Notes under the pieces: model-generated | Database searches by the model: none | What the model saw: the letters and a program-made list of their open reading frames with translations, nothing else | Told to the model about the DNA's origin: nothing | Source: Verrucomicrobiota bacterium | Lineage (GTDB): Bacteria > Verrucomicrobiota > Verrucomicrobiia > Verrucomicrobiales > Verrucomicrobiaceae | DNA: 64,000 bases | Direction: 5' to 3' | NCBI GenBank assembly: GCA_025360015.1 | Contig: JANYCZ010000025.1 | Location: 62,001-126,000 of the forward strand | Part shown: one piece after another, positions 44,717 through 54,346 of the stretch | Numbering within the stretch: position 1 is the first letter of the stretch | Layout: every line of letters starts with the position of its first letter | Made by a program: the position numbers and the translations under genes

Positions 44717-46651
44717 GTGAGTTACCAAGTTTTTGCCCGCAAATATCGCCCCAAGACCTTCGCAGACGTTCTCGGCCAGGACCACGTCGTACGGACGCTG
44801 CGCAATGCCATCGCCCAGCAGCGGCTGGCGCACGCCTACCTGTTTGTCGGGCCGCGTGGCACGGGCAAGACGTCCACGGCGCGCATCTTTGCCAAGGCGC
44901 TGTGCGCCAAAAACGGCCCGACCATCGATTTCGACCCCGAGGACGAGCTGAGCATCGAGATCGCCGAAGGGCGCTGTATGGACGTTCTGGAAATCGACGG
45001 CGCGAGCAACAACGGCGTGGAGCAGGTGCGCGAGCTGCGGGACAACGTGAAGTACGCCCCTTCCCGCTGCCGCTACAAGATCTACTACATCGATGAGGTG
45101 CACATGCTCACCACCGGGGCCTTCAACGCGCTGCTCAAGACGCTGGAAGAGCCGCCGGAGCATGTGAAGTTTATCTTTGCCACGACGGAGCCGAACAAGA
45201 TCCTCCCTACGATCATCAGCCGCTGCCAGCGCTTTGACCTGCGCCGCATCCCGAATGCGATCATCGCCAAGCACCTGCTGCACATCGCGGAGCTGGAGAA
45301 TGTGACGCTGGACGAAAAAGCGGCCTATGCCATCGGCAAAGGCGCGGAAGGCGGCATGCGCGATGCGCAGTCCATGCTCGATCAGCTCGTGGCCTTCTGC
45401 GGCGGCCAGATCACCGAGCAAGACGTGCTGGATGTCTTTGGCTTCACCTCTGGCGAGTCCGTGGCGGCACTGGCGCGGCACATTCTCGAAAGCAACACCG
45501 TGGGTGCCCTGCGCGCCGTGTATGAGCAAAACGAGGCTGGCAAGGAGCTGGGCCGTTTCCTGGGTGATCTGATTCAGCATTTCCGCACGCTGCTGGTGCA
45601 GCAGGCCGACCCCGAGGCAGCAGCAGAAGATCTGAGCCCCGAAGTGGCTGAAGAAGTCGTGGCGCAGGCACAGATGGCGAACACGGAGCAACTGCTGCGC
45701 GTGGTGGATGGTCTGGCCGATGTGGATGCGCGCATGCGCTGGGCCAGCAACAAGCGTCTGCACTTTGAGCTCGGCGTCATCGCCTCCGTGCAGAGCCTGA
45801 ATGAAGTTTCGATCAGCGATGTCATTGACGCGCTGGATTCCGGTGAGGGTGCCGGTTTGCCTCGGCAGTCCCCGCGCGTGCAGGCAGCCCCCCCCCTTGT
45901 GCGACGTGCGGCAGAGCCGGTGAAAGCCGCACCCCTGGTAAAACCGCAGCCCGTGGTGCGTGAAGAGGCTCCCGCGCCTCCAGTGGTCAAGGCACCGGAG
46001 CCACAGCCACAGCCGGTCGCGAAGGCAGCACCGCCAACTGTCGAGAAGGCGCCTGAGCCCGTCGTGGAGAAAGCGCCTGAGCCCACACCCGCACCGCTAC
46101 CCGTGGCGGCGACGAAGGTCAAAGAGGCCTCTCCGGTGGATGAACCGGGAGAGCTGTTTAGCGAGGATGTTTTCTGGTCGAAGTTTGTCACTCAGGTGCA
46201 GGTTCGCCGCCCCTTGGCAGTGTCATGGGTGCAGGCAGCTACGCTTCTTGGGTTCTCGCGCAACACGATCAAGCTGGGATTCCCACTGAGTGAGAGCTAT
46301 GCGCGCGACAGCCTGATGCGTCCGGCGCAGGTCAGCTTTCTGGAAGGTCTGGCACAGGAGCTGACAGGGAAAGCGATGAAGTTTGAGCTTGTACTCGATC
46401 CAAGCCTCAAAGCACTGGTGCATGCCGAGATCGATCTAGGCCTGCTGAATGAGCCCGCCTCTGCCCCAAAGCCAGCGGCGGAAGCCAAAGCGGAACCTAA
46501 AACCGAGGTGAAAGCCTCCTCTCAGGCGGAGCTCCTAAATACCTCCCCGCCCGCAGCTTCTGCCCCCGAGCCTCCGGGCGAATTCTACAACGATCCGCTG
46601 ATCCAGCAGGCGATGGTGAAGTTCAAGGCAAGGCTGGTGCCTGCGGGCTGA
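44717..46651 (+). CDS. dnaX: DNA polymerase III subunit gamma/tau (no zinc-finger cysteines)
   Basis: A 644-residue clamp-loader ATPase. Walker A GPRGTGKT at 45-52, Walker B IYYIDEVH near 122-129, sensor-1 FIFATTEP and the SRC box (IISRCQRFDL) are canonical. Between Walker A and B the usual zinc-binding C-x8-C-x2-C-x2-C is gone: only Cys63 and Cys87 remain, with an acidic FDPEDEL stretch in place of the module. Residues about 380-470 are a Pro/Ala/Glu linker; the tail is tau-like. Start is GTG 44717, giving the normal MSYQVFARKYRPKTF. Confidence 0.95.
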   Translation: MSYQVFARKYRPKTFADVLGQDHVVRTLRNAIAQQRLAHAYLFVGPRGTGKTSTARIFAKALCAKNGPTIDFDPEDELSIEIAEGRCMDVLEIDGASNNGVEQVRELRDNVKYAPSRCRYKIYYIDEVHMLTTGAFNALLKTLEEPPEHVKFIFATTEPNKILPTIISRCQRFDLRRIPNAIIAKHLLHIAELENVTLDEKAAYAIGKGAEGGMRDAQSMLDQLVAFCGGQITEQDVLDVFGFTSGESVAALARHILESNTVGALRAVYEQNEAGKELGRFLGDLIQHFRTLLVQQADPEAAAEDLSPEVAEEVVAQAQMANTEQLLRVVDGLADVDARMRWASNKRLHFELGVIASVQSLNEVSISDVIDALDSGEGAGLPRQSPRVQAAPPLVRRAAEPVKAAPLVKPQPVVREEAPAPPVVKAPEPQPQPVAKAAPPTVEKAPEPVVEKAPEPTPAPLPVAATKVKEASPVDEPGELFSEDVFWSKFVTQVQVRRPLAVSWVQAATLLGFSRNTIKLGFPLSESYARDSLMRPAQVSFLEGLAQELTGKAMKFELVLDPSLKALVHAEIDLGLLNEPASAPKPAAEAKAEPKTEVKASSQAELLNTSPPAASAPEPPGEFYNDPLIQQAMVKFKARLVPAG

Positions 46652-46707
46652 GTAAAAAGCTCGCATTGCGGCGTTTGCTGTCTTTGGGTGGCGGCTTTCC
46701 CACGCCC

Positions 46708-48168
46708 ATGACTCCCGCACCCTCCGGCCATCCTCGCGGCATTTACACGCTGTTCTTCACGGAAATGTGGGAACGCTTCAGCTACTACGGCATGCGGGCG
46801 CTGCTGGTGCTGTACATGGTGGCGGAGGTGAATCGCGGCGGCATGGGACTCACGGATGAAATGGCCGCCGCCATTTACGGGCTCTACACGGCGCTCGTTT
46901 ACATGACGGCACTGCCGGGCGGCTGGGTGGGAGACCGGCTGCTGGGGGCCAAAGGTGCGGTTTGGTGGGGCGGCATCATCATTGCGGCCGGGCATGTGGT
47001 GCTGGGCATTCACAGCACACAGGCGTTTTTCATCGGCCTGATCCTGGTGGCGTTTGGGTCGGGGCTGCTGAAGTCAAACATGAGTGCGCTCGTCGGGCAG
47101 CTTTACCCTGAAGGCGGTTCGCGGCGGGATGCCGGGTTCACACTGTTTTATATGGGGATCAATGTCGGCGCGTTGTTTGGTCAGTTATTGTGCGGCTGGC
47201 TGGGCGAGGAAGTGGGCTGGCGTTGGGGTTTCTCGGCGGCGGCTGTGGGCATGTTCCTGGGGCTGGTGCAGTTCAAGCTCACCCACCGGCATGTGGCAAA
47301 CATTGGTGAACGGGTGGCGCATCCGGGACAGAACGTGCGGCGTGAATGGACGCTCCTCCTGCTGTCGCTGGCTGCGGTGGTGGTGCTGGTCGCGCTTGGC
47401 GTGACGGGCTTCATTCAAATTGACGCCATCAAGTTCGCCCACAGCACCGCGTGGTTCATCGCCGGAGTGGCGCTGCTGTTTTTCCTATGGGCGTTTTTCC
47501 TGGCCAAACTGGATGCGGTCGAGAAGAGGCGAATGGTGGTCATCCTCGTGCTGTTTCTAGCGTCTGCCATGTTTTGGGCAGGCTTCGAGCAGGTTGGTTC
47601 GTCCTTCAGCATTTTCGCGGAACGTTTCACCATTCGGAAATTCGGCGGGTGGGAAGTGCCGGCAAGCTGGATTCAGGCGCTCAATCCGCTCTGCGTCATC
47701 GTGCTGGCTCCCCTTGTCGCCTTGCTCTGGTCAAGACTGGCGCGCGGTGACAGATCGCCTTCGCTGACGACCAAAATGTCATGGGCGCTGCTCATGCTGG
47801 CGCTGGGTTTTGTAGTCGCGAGCTGGGCCGCGCAGCGCGCCCTGAGCACCGGGCCGGTGTGGCCCACGTGGCTGATGTCCGTGGTCCTGCTGCACACGCT
47901 GGGAGAACTTTTCCTCAGCCCGGTCGGTTTGAGCGCCGTGACGAAACTTTCACCGCCACGCCTCACCGGTCAGATGATGGGCGTCTGGTTTCTCGGCAGC
48001 TCGCTGGGAGACATCCTTGCTGGATTGCTCGCGGGCGGTGTGACTGGTGATGCCACCGCGCAGATGCCCGAGCGCTTCATCCATGTGGCGATCACTGCGG
48101 GTATTTCGGGAGTCGTACTGCTGGTGCTGGCGCGCTGGATCACTAGGCTGATGCCGGGGATCAAGTGA
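46708..48168 (+). CDS. POT/PTR-family peptide transporter
   Basis: A 486-residue, about 12-14-helix proton-coupled oligopeptide transporter. Signature blocks: FFTEMWERFSYYGMRALLVLYM at the start (helix 1 ExxERFxYY motif), GGWVGDRLLG after helix 2, and FTLFYMGINVGALFGQLLCGW for helices 4-5. It imports di- or tripeptides with protons. ATG 46708 is used. It follows dnaX by 56 bases on the same strand. Confidence 0.93.
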   Translation: MTPAPSGHPRGIYTLFFTEMWERFSYYGMRALLVLYMVAEVNRGGMGLTDEMAAAIYGLYTALVYMTALPGGWVGDRLLGAKGAVWWGGIIIAAGHVVLGIHSTQAFFIGLILVAFGSGLLKSNMSALVGQLYPEGGSRRDAGFTLFYMGINVGALFGQLLCGWLGEEVGWRWGFSAAAVGMFLGLVQFKLTHRHVANIGERVAHPGQNVRREWTLLLLSLAAVVVLVALGVTGFIQIDAIKFAHSTAWFIAGVALLFFLWAFFLAKLDAVEKRRMVVILVLFLASAMFWAGFEQVGSSFSIFAERFTIRKFGGWEVPASWIQALNPLCVIVLAPLVALLWSRLARGDRSPSLTTKMSWALLMLALGFVVASWAAQRALSTGPVWPTWLMSVVLLHTLGELFLSPVGLSAVTKLSPPRLTGQMMGVWFLGSSLGDILAGLLAGGVTGDATAQMPERFIHVAITAGISGVVLLVLARWITRLMPGIK

Positions 48169-48182
48169 GGTGAGCGCGCCCC

Positions 48183-48362
48183 TTTTGGGAGTGCGTTTGC
48201 GCAGAGAGGAACGAGCGGAGCTACCGCTTTCGACGGCCTGGAAGGCGCACGCATGCAAGAGGACACCGAATGCGGGAAGATGATGATTCTTCGCCAGCCG
48301 GTCAGCACACGCCCGCGACGAGACGCTCGAAAGCGGCAGCTCATCGCAGCCGCACTCCAAAA
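48183..48362. repeat. Inverted-terminal-repeat element, copy 2
   Basis: Ends TTTTGGGAGTGCG (48183-48195) and CGCACTCCAAAA (48351-48362), one base different from a perfect inverted pair. Inner inverted motif AGCTACCGCTTTCG near 48219 and CGAAAGCGGCAGCT near 48329. Same plan as 18186-18330, here about 180 bases. Confidence 0.8.
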
Positions 48363-48388
48363 TGCGCTGCTGCATTCCACCGCGACCT

Positions 48389-48591
48389 AGCGCCATAGGA
48401 GCGCGGAATTCATTCCGCAGCACTCCGCAAGCATCCATGCCTCCGCTTTGTCCTTCAGCCTCTGCCGCTCCAGCGGACGTGCGGGTCATATTGAATGCCG
48501 GAAACACGCTAATCCCCGGCGTCACTCGGATGATTCGCGGTTAGGAGTCTGGCGCTTCGGCGGAGTGCTGCGGAATAAATTCCGCGCTCCT
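48389..48591. repeat. Composite inverted-repeat element, copy B
   Basis: Left palindrome GCGGAATTCATTCCGC near 48403; right palindrome GCGGAATAAATTCCGC near 48571. This is copy A (33873-34118) in reverse orientation with about 40 bases fewer in the middle. The 450-base gap 48169-48620 thus holds this and the terminal-repeat element and nothing else recognised. Confidence 0.8.
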
Positions 48592-48620
48592 GCAAGCCAG
48601 AGGCTTGCCCTACAACCGCC

Positions 48621-51461
48621 TCAATGGTTGAAGTAAAACTCCTTGGAGTTCAGCAGCGCCCAGAACAAATCTTCGAGGACGTTTTGACGGGCGGTAGGAT
48701 CTTCGGTGATGGCCTGCTGCACGTTGGTCCATTCCTTGTCGATGGGCATGCGGCCAAAGACGCGGAGGAAGAGGTCTTCGACGATTTCGCGGTCGCTCTT
48801 CTTCTCCTGGATCATCTTGAAGACCACTTTGCCCTGCTTGATCCGGTCGTTCACGGCATCGCCGTTCATGAGGTGCAGCGCCTGGGAAAGGGTGGGCTCC
48901 ATCTTCACTTCGCAAGAGCAGACGGACTCACGCTTGGCACGGCCAAAGGTGGTGAGGAAGTAATTCGAAACAGCACCATCGGCGATCTGCACGGCACGGG
49001 CACCCAGAGGCAGGCCCTGGAACTTGTTCGGCGTGTCGGTGATCTGGGAGATGGCATCCAGCAGCACTTCAGCGCGCACGCGGCGGACCTGGGCGTGGGA
49101 AAAGTTCCGTTTGTCGCCCGCGTTGGTTTCGTTGACCTTGGTGCTGCGTTGGTAGGTCTGGGAATTGCAGATGTCGCGCACGAACTTGCGCATGTCGTAC
49201 CTGTACTCGGTTAGGTGCTCGGCCATGGCGGCGATCAGAGCCGGATTGGAGGGCGGATTGGAAACGCGCACGTCATCGACGGGCTCCACCACGCCGACAC
49301 CGTTGAAGTGGGCCCAAGTGATGTTGGCGATGTTGCGGGCGAAGAAGGGATTGCGCGGCGAGGCCATCCATTCAGCCAGCACTTTACGGCGGTCTTCGCC
49401 GGGCTTCATTTCCGGCGTGTCGCCGCCGAGGAATTTCGGCTTCATCACGGCTTGCGTGAGGAAGTGTTTCGATTCACCGCCCTTGCTGTTGTAGATGATG
49501 ACTTCCGCCGGGTCGTCGGTCTGCTTGCGGCCGATCTGGGCGAAGAAGGCCTTGAAGCCGTAATAGTCATCCATCGTCCAGCGGTCAAAAGGATGATTGT
49601 GGCACTGGGCGCACTGGATGCGCATGCCCATAAACACCTGCGCGACGTTTTCGGTCAGCTTGAGCTGGTCGAGCTCGGTCTGGTAGAAGTTCACCGCAGG
49701 GCTGGAGACGGTGCCGCCGGTGGCCGCGAGGAGTTCCACCACGATCTCGTTGATGGGAATGTTCTTGCCGATGCGCTCGGAGAGCCAGTTGTAGTACAGC
49801 AACGCGTTCTTGTAGAAGGGCGGCGAGTTGTTATTGATGGCCGAGCGGATTTGCAGCAGTTCGGCCCACTTCATCACCCACAGTTCGGTGAATTCTTTGC
49901 GCTCCAGGAGGCTGTCCACCAAGGCGGCGCGCTTGGTGGGATTGGCGTCGGCCAGGAATGCGCGGATGTCCTTGGCTTCAGGATAGACCCCGGCGATGTC
50001 GATGAAGGCGCGGCGCACGAACTCCTCATCCGTGCAGATGCCGGAGGGCAGAATGCGCAGCTTGTGGAGGTTTTCATCCACCAGGGTGTCGATGTAATTC
50101 GTCTCGGCGAGATTGGGCCGCTCGTACTTGAGCTGCCCAGGAATGACCAGCACCTGGGCGGTGACGGAGTACACATTGAAACGGGCGAGCATGAAGGCAG
50201 CGCCGCGATCACCGGAGGTCACCAGGCCCTGCTTGCTGATGGTCGCGGTCGGATCGTTGTTGGACATGAACAGCGCGAGATTGGTCACATCGCGGTCGGT
50301 GCCGTCGGAATAAGTAGCACGCACGGTGATCTGCTGCGTGGCGTTCTTGCCTTCCATGACGATCTGGCTGGGGAAGACTTCGATGCCGGTGACCTTCGCC
50401 ACATCCGCAGCGTCATCGGGAGCACCGGCGGTGATCCATTCCAGCAGCGCCTTGTTGTAAACGGAGTCCGGCTCGAAGCACTGGTTGCCGGAATGCGGCA
50501 CCGCACCCACGGCTTTTTCAATGAGGGAGCTTTCTTCCGGAATGGCGAGATTGATGCGGCGGCCGGGCATCTCGCGCGTGATGCGGAGGTAGTCGCCTGC
50601 GGGGTCCATGCCAAAGAGGGACGTGCGGAAGCCGTCCTTGCCACGTGCGGCACCGTGGCAGCCACCTTGGTTACAGCCGCCACGCATGAACACGGGCATG
50701 CAATCCAGCCGGAAAGAGATGGTGCGGTCTTTGGTGCCGTTCTTCACTTCCACAGCAGCCTTCACCGTCTGTCCGCCGAGAGTTGCGATGAGTTCGGTGC
50801 TGCCTGCGTCTGCAACGGGCTTCAGCGTCAGACCGTCGAGCGCAGCGATTTTGCTGTCGGCGACGGTGAGATCGCACACGCCGGTGACGTCCTTGGTGGT
50901 GGCGTCCTGGAAGGTGGCCAGCACGACAACGCGGTGGAAATCGCGCTTGGTTTCCAGCGAGTATTTCTCCGGCAGGATTTGCAGGGTCTTCAGCGTGGGC
51001 AGCTTCTTCTGCAGCTCGGCCAGCGCCTGGCGCTGCTCAGGTGTCTTGTACTGCAGCGTGAGATTTTGCGGCCACTGCGCACCTGCGGCGATCCAGCGCT
51101 TAAGCACATCGATTTCATTCGCCGCGAGCGGCCCGCCTTTCGGGGGCATGATGTCATCGTGATCTTTGGGCAGCACGATGCGCTTGATCATCGCGCTGTC
51201 GTCGGGCTTGCCCGCGACGAGAGCCGGGCCGTCGGCACCGCCTTTGAGCAGGGCGGCGGCGGAGTCCATCAGCAGCTTGCCTTTGATCTTGTTGGGATTG
51301 TGGCACTCCAGGCACTTGGTTTCCAAGATGGGCTGCACATCACGCACAAAATCAACGCCCGTAGCGGCGGCAGGGGCTGCGGCGGGCGCTGCGGGGTCAG
51401 CAGCAAAACCAAAGGAGGTGAGGGCGAGAGCAAAGAGAGAAGCTCGCACGTGGCTTTTCAT
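48621..51461 (-). CDS. Secreted c-type cytochrome with DUF1549/DUF1553 and Big2-like domains
   Basis: A 946-residue exported protein. A leader (SLFALALTSFGFAA) and an Ala/Pro stretch precede a PSD1-type haem site Cys50-Leu-Glu-Cys53-His54. Around 240 sits a cysteine pair CNQGGCH resembling a degenerate haem site. A Big2-like immunoglobulin region (360-460) is followed by DUF1549 (NYIDTLVDENLHKL, FVRRAFIDIAG) and DUF1553 (FARNIANITWAHFNGVGVVEP). CAQCH in QCAQCHNHPFDRW may be a second haem. Such giants are a hallmark of Planctomycetota/Verrucomicrobiota; function is not experimentally fixed. Confidence 0.88.
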   Translation of the reverse strand: MKSHVRASLFALALTSFGFAADPAAPAAAPAAATGVDFVRDVQPILETKCLECHNPNKIKGKLLMDSAAALLKGGADGPALVAGKPDDSAMIKRIVLPKDHDDIMPPKGGPLAANEIDVLKRWIAAGAQWPQNLTLQYKTPEQRQALAELQKKLPTLKTLQILPEKYSLETKRDFHRVVVLATFQDATTKDVTGVCDLTVADSKIAALDGLTLKPVADAGSTELIATLGGQTVKAAVEVKNGTKDRTISFRLDCMPVFMRGGCNQGGCHGAARGKDGFRTSLFGMDPAGDYLRITREMPGRRINLAIPEESSLIEKAVGAVPHSGNQCFEPDSVYNKALLEWITAGAPDDAADVAKVTGIEVFPSQIVMEGKNATQQITVRATYSDGTDRDVTNLALFMSNNDPTATISKQGLVTSGDRGAAFMLARFNVYSVTAQVLVIPGQLKYERPNLAETNYIDTLVDENLHKLRILPSGICTDEEFVRRAFIDIAGVYPEAKDIRAFLADANPTKRAALVDSLLERKEFTELWVMKWAELLQIRSAINNNSPPFYKNALLYYNWLSERIGKNIPINEIVVELLAATGGTVSSPAVNFYQTELDQLKLTENVAQVFMGMRIQCAQCHNHPFDRWTMDDYYGFKAFFAQIGRKQTDDPAEVIIYNSKGGESKHFLTQAVMKPKFLGGDTPEMKPGEDRRKVLAEWMASPRNPFFARNIANITWAHFNGVGVVEPVDDVRVSNPPSNPALIAAMAEHLTEYRYDMRKFVRDICNSQTYQRSTKVNETNAGDKRNFSHAQVRRVRAEVLLDAISQITDTPNKFQGLPLGARAVQIADGAVSNYFLTTFGRAKRESVCSCEVKMEPTLSQALHLMNGDAVNDRIKQGKVVFKMIQEKKSDREIVEDLFLRVFGRMPIDKEWTNVQQAITEDPTARQNVLEDLFWALLNSKEFYFNH

Positions 51462-51548
51462 AAAGGGTGGTATCAAGGGGTTAATCAGGCTACGGGCTTG
51501 AGGGGATGCATTTATCAAACCTGCGAGAAAACACTGTGAATAAGTGCA

Positions 51549-52781
51549 TCAGGCATCCAGCGCCGCCAACCGCTGGCCGATCGGCGGGTGGGAGTAGTGC
51601 AGCCAGACCATCAGCGCATGAGGATTCGGGTGCGTGAGGTGATCGAGCGAGAGCTTTTGCAGACCTGCCATCAGGGGCTCCTTGCCGCAGGCCTGGCGGG
51701 CGAAGGCATCCGCCTGAAATTCATGCCTGCGGCTCAGCGCGCTGCTCAGCATGCCCAGCAGCAGACTGGCAGGCTGGTAGATGATGCTGAAGAGCACGAG
51801 GCCCAGCCCGAGCGGCTGCCCCGTGACGCCGAAGGCGTGGAAGAATGCAGGTGACTGCAAGGCGGCGTACAGCAGGTAAAACATCAGCCCGCTTTCCAGC
51901 AGGCCCAGCACGAGCTGCTGCGGCACATGCCGGCATTTATGATGCCCGATCTCATGCGCCAGGATGGCCTCCAGCTCCTGCTGCGTGTGTTTTTCGATCA
52001 AGGTGTCAAACAGGGCGATGCGCTTGTGCTTGCCGAAGCCGCTGAGAAACGCATTCGCCTTGCTGGAGCGGCGCGAGCCATCCACCACCGAGACATCGAC
52101 GACGGGGAATTTCAGCCGTGCCGCCAGCGCCAGCAGCCCCTTCCGCAGCGGCCCGTCTGCCAGCGGCTGGAATTTGAGAAACAGCGGCATCAGCAGCCGA
52201 GGCGAGAGCCAGGCCATGACGATACTGAACCCCGCCACCGTGAGCCAGGTGTAGAGCACGGCATGCACCTGCGTCTGGAACAGCCACAGGATCAGCGCCA
52301 GCAGCGGCCCGCCGAGCAGGGCGGTAAGCGCGAGGCCCTTCAAGCGGTCGGTGATGAAGGTGCCGACCGTGGTGCGGTTGAAGCCATATTCGGCTTCGAT
52401 TTTGAAGGTGTCCCAGGCATCAAAGGGCAGCGACAGGAGGTTTTGCACCAGCATCAGCAGGCCGATGACGCCGACACCCGTCGGGACCGCGCTCCATCCC
52501 CAGCCAGCACTCCATTGCTGGAGCCAGCCAAAGCCGCCACTCCACCAGAACAGGACCAGTACCGCCACGGAGGCCGTGCTGCGCAGCAGGTCCAGGTGTG
52601 AGGATCGGCCGGCATACTCACCGGCCTTCTGCACCGTTTCGTCGGAGAAGATCTCCTTCAAGCGCGGCGGCAGCGCGTGGCGGAACTGTGCGAGGTTTAA
52701 AAACGTGGCGACGATCTCGAGATGAAAGACGCCGAGCACGCCGACAAGAGCGGCGATGAACCAGGGATTGGAGAGAGACAT
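51549..52781 (-). CDS. M48 (Ste24-type) membrane metalloprotease
   Basis: A 410-residue polytopic protease. Zinc motif HEIGH at 276-280, third ligand Glu354 in RRHEFQADAFA. Several N-terminal helices and the RRSSKANAFLSGFGKHKRIALFDTL lead-in match CAAX/Ste24-type M48 proteins, which trim membrane proteins during quality control. ATG 52781 gives the usual MSLSNPWFIAALVG start; the longer upstream reading is unlike the family. Confidence 0.9.
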   Translation of the reverse strand: MSLSNPWFIAALVGVLGVFHLEIVATFLNLAQFRHALPPRLKEIFSDETVQKAGEYAGRSSHLDLLRSTASVAVLVLFWWSGGFGWLQQWSAGWGWSAVPTGVGVIGLLMLVQNLLSLPFDAWDTFKIEAEYGFNRTTVGTFITDRLKGLALTALLGGPLLALILWLFQTQVHAVLYTWLTVAGFSIVMAWLSPRLLMPLFLKFQPLADGPLRKGLLALAARLKFPVVDVSVVDGSRRSSKANAFLSGFGKHKRIALFDTLIEKHTQQELEAILAHEIGHHKCRHVPQQLVLGLLESGLMFYLLYAALQSPAFFHAFGVTGQPLGLGLVLFSIIYQPASLLLGMLSSALSRRHEFQADAFARQACGKEPLMAGLQKLSLDHLTHPNPHALMVWLHYSHPPIGQRLAALDA

Positions 52782-53019
52782 GAGAAGGAGGAGGCGTGTG
52801 CCAAGTGAAGGAGTTGGGAATGATAACGCTGGATTCGGTGCCGCAGGCGTCTCAAAAATGGGGTGCAATCCTTGGCGCGGTGCGGCATTTCAGTCAATGA
52901 CCACCACGCGACAGCTTGAGGTCTGCTCTGTCCCCAACAGGATGCGAGGTCCTAGGCGCGGAGATCGCAAAGGCGTGGTCAAGACGTGCAGCCATGGTGA
53001 GGAAGACGCCGCTCTGGAT

Positions 53020-54054
53020 TCAAAGTTCAGCGTTCAATGTTGGCTCTTCAATATTCAGCTCAGGCTCATGCCCCTGCGTGGCCTGATGTTCGAGATACGA
53101 GGCAAAGATGTCTTCCAGCTCCATCACGCTGCCGATCTGGGAGAAGCGCTGGCGCAGCCATTTGCCGCCGGGGATGGACTTGGTGTAGTTCATGAGGCGG
53201 TTGCGCATGGAGCGCAGCGTTTGCAGTTCCTGCATGTGGGCATTGCGCTCGATGGCCAGCTTGCAGTGGCGGCGCATGAAGTTGAAACGCTCCTCCACAC
53301 TTGCGTGCGGGGCATGCGTGCCGGTGGCTAGGTAATGCTTGGCTTCTTTGAACACCCAGGGATTTGCCATGGCGGCACGACCGATCATGACGCCCTTCAC
53401 GTTGGTTTGCGCCCGGCGGATCTCCACATCCACACCGCTGGAGATGTCGCCATTGCCGATGACGGGGATCTTCACCGCATCCGCCACCTGACCGATGACA
53501 TCCCAGTCGGCGAGGCCGGTGTAACCCTGCGCCCGCGTGCGGCCATGCACCGCGATGGCCTGCATGCCGCAGTCTTCGAGAATGCGGGCGACTTCAACGG
53601 CATTGACGTGATCCGCGTCCCAGCCGATGCGCATCTTGGCGGTCACGGGAATCGGCACCGCTTTGGCGACCTCACGCGCCACGCTGGCCAGCAGCGGGCA
53701 GTCCTTGAGCAGGGAGGAGCCGCCGTTCTTGGAGACGACCTTGTTCACAGGGCAGCCGAAGTTGATGTCGATGAAGTCCGGCTGCTTCCAGTCGATGATC
53801 TTGCGCGCGGCCTCGCCCATGCGCACGCCGTCGGAGCCAAAGAGCTGTACGCCGAGCGGGCGCTGCGCGTCATCGAAGTCCGTGTAGTGGCGCGTGCGGT
53901 CGTCACGCTGCAGGATGCCCTCGGCGCTGACAAATTCCGTCATCATCACATCCGCGCCCTGTTCCTTGCACAAATGGCGGAAGATCACGTCCGTGACCCC
54001 GGCCATGGGGGCCAGATACAGAGGAAAGCGGTCGTTTTCGAACCAAGGAAGCAT
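53020..54054 (-). CDS. dusB: tRNA-dihydrouridine synthase
   Basis: A 344-residue FMN enzyme that reduces uridines in the tRNA D-loop. LYLAPMAGVTDVIFRHLCKEQG starts the TIM barrel, the catalytic cysteine is in DINFGCPVNKVVSKNGGS, and HGRTRAQGY and IPVIGNGDISS are phosphate-binding loops. The DusB assignment (over DusA/C) rests on these loops and length. Start at ATG 54054 drops an ill-fitting eight-residue extension. Confidence 0.92.
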   Translation of the reverse strand: MLPWFENDRFPLYLAPMAGVTDVIFRHLCKEQGADVMMTEFVSAEGILQRDDRTRHYTDFDDAQRPLGVQLFGSDGVRMGEAARKIIDWKQPDFIDINFGCPVNKVVSKNGGSSLLKDCPLLASVAREVAKAVPIPVTAKMRIGWDADHVNAVEVARILEDCGMQAIAVHGRTRAQGYTGLADWDVIGQVADAVKIPVIGNGDISSGVDVEIRRAQTNVKGVMIGRAAMANPWVFKEAKHYLATGTHAPHASVEERFNFMRRHCKLAIERNAHMQELQTLRSMRNRLMNYTKSIPGGKWLRQRFSQIGSVMELEDIFASYLEHQATQGHEPELNIEEPTLNAEL

Positions 54055-54106
54055 CTTCGAGCATAGCCGCACTGGCACAGTGCATCAAGTCGTGTCACAT
54101 TACCTG

Positions 54107-54283
54107 ATGGCAAGACGCCGCCGCTACCGCAAACCGCTCCTCCCCGGCCTCTGGACCGTGCTGGCCGCGTTTGCCCTCATCGGCTGCATCGGCGGGTTGT
54201 TTTGGGTGCTCGGTACGGAGACGAAGATCAGTCGCGCTCCGCCGTCGCCGGCCCATCTTGGCGCAGTGGCGAAGGGGAAGTAG
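54107..54283 (+). CDS. Small single-span membrane protein
   Basis: A 58-residue frame: highly basic start MARRRRYRKP, one strong hydrophobic helix LWTVLAAFALIGCIGGLFWVLG (residues 15-36), then a short polar tail. Charge pattern predicts the N-terminus inside. It is in the narrow gap between divergent/convergent neighbours dusB and scpA, on the opposite strand from both. I see no family; its clean topology is the reason to list it. Confidence 0.5.
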   Translation: MARRRRYRKPLLPGLWTVLAAFALIGCIGGLFWVLGTETKISRAPPSPAHLGAVAKGK

Positions 54284-54346
54284 CACAAGCGTCCCGCTTG
54301 TTTCTGGCAATCGAGACGTTCGTTTCTAGCAATCGAGACGATTGCT

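Noticed and set aside
49215..51539. 774-codon open frame antisense to the cytochrome/DUF1549 giant
   Set aside because: Arg/Gln/His-rich with no domain; the reverse-strand gene carries haem and DUF motifs.
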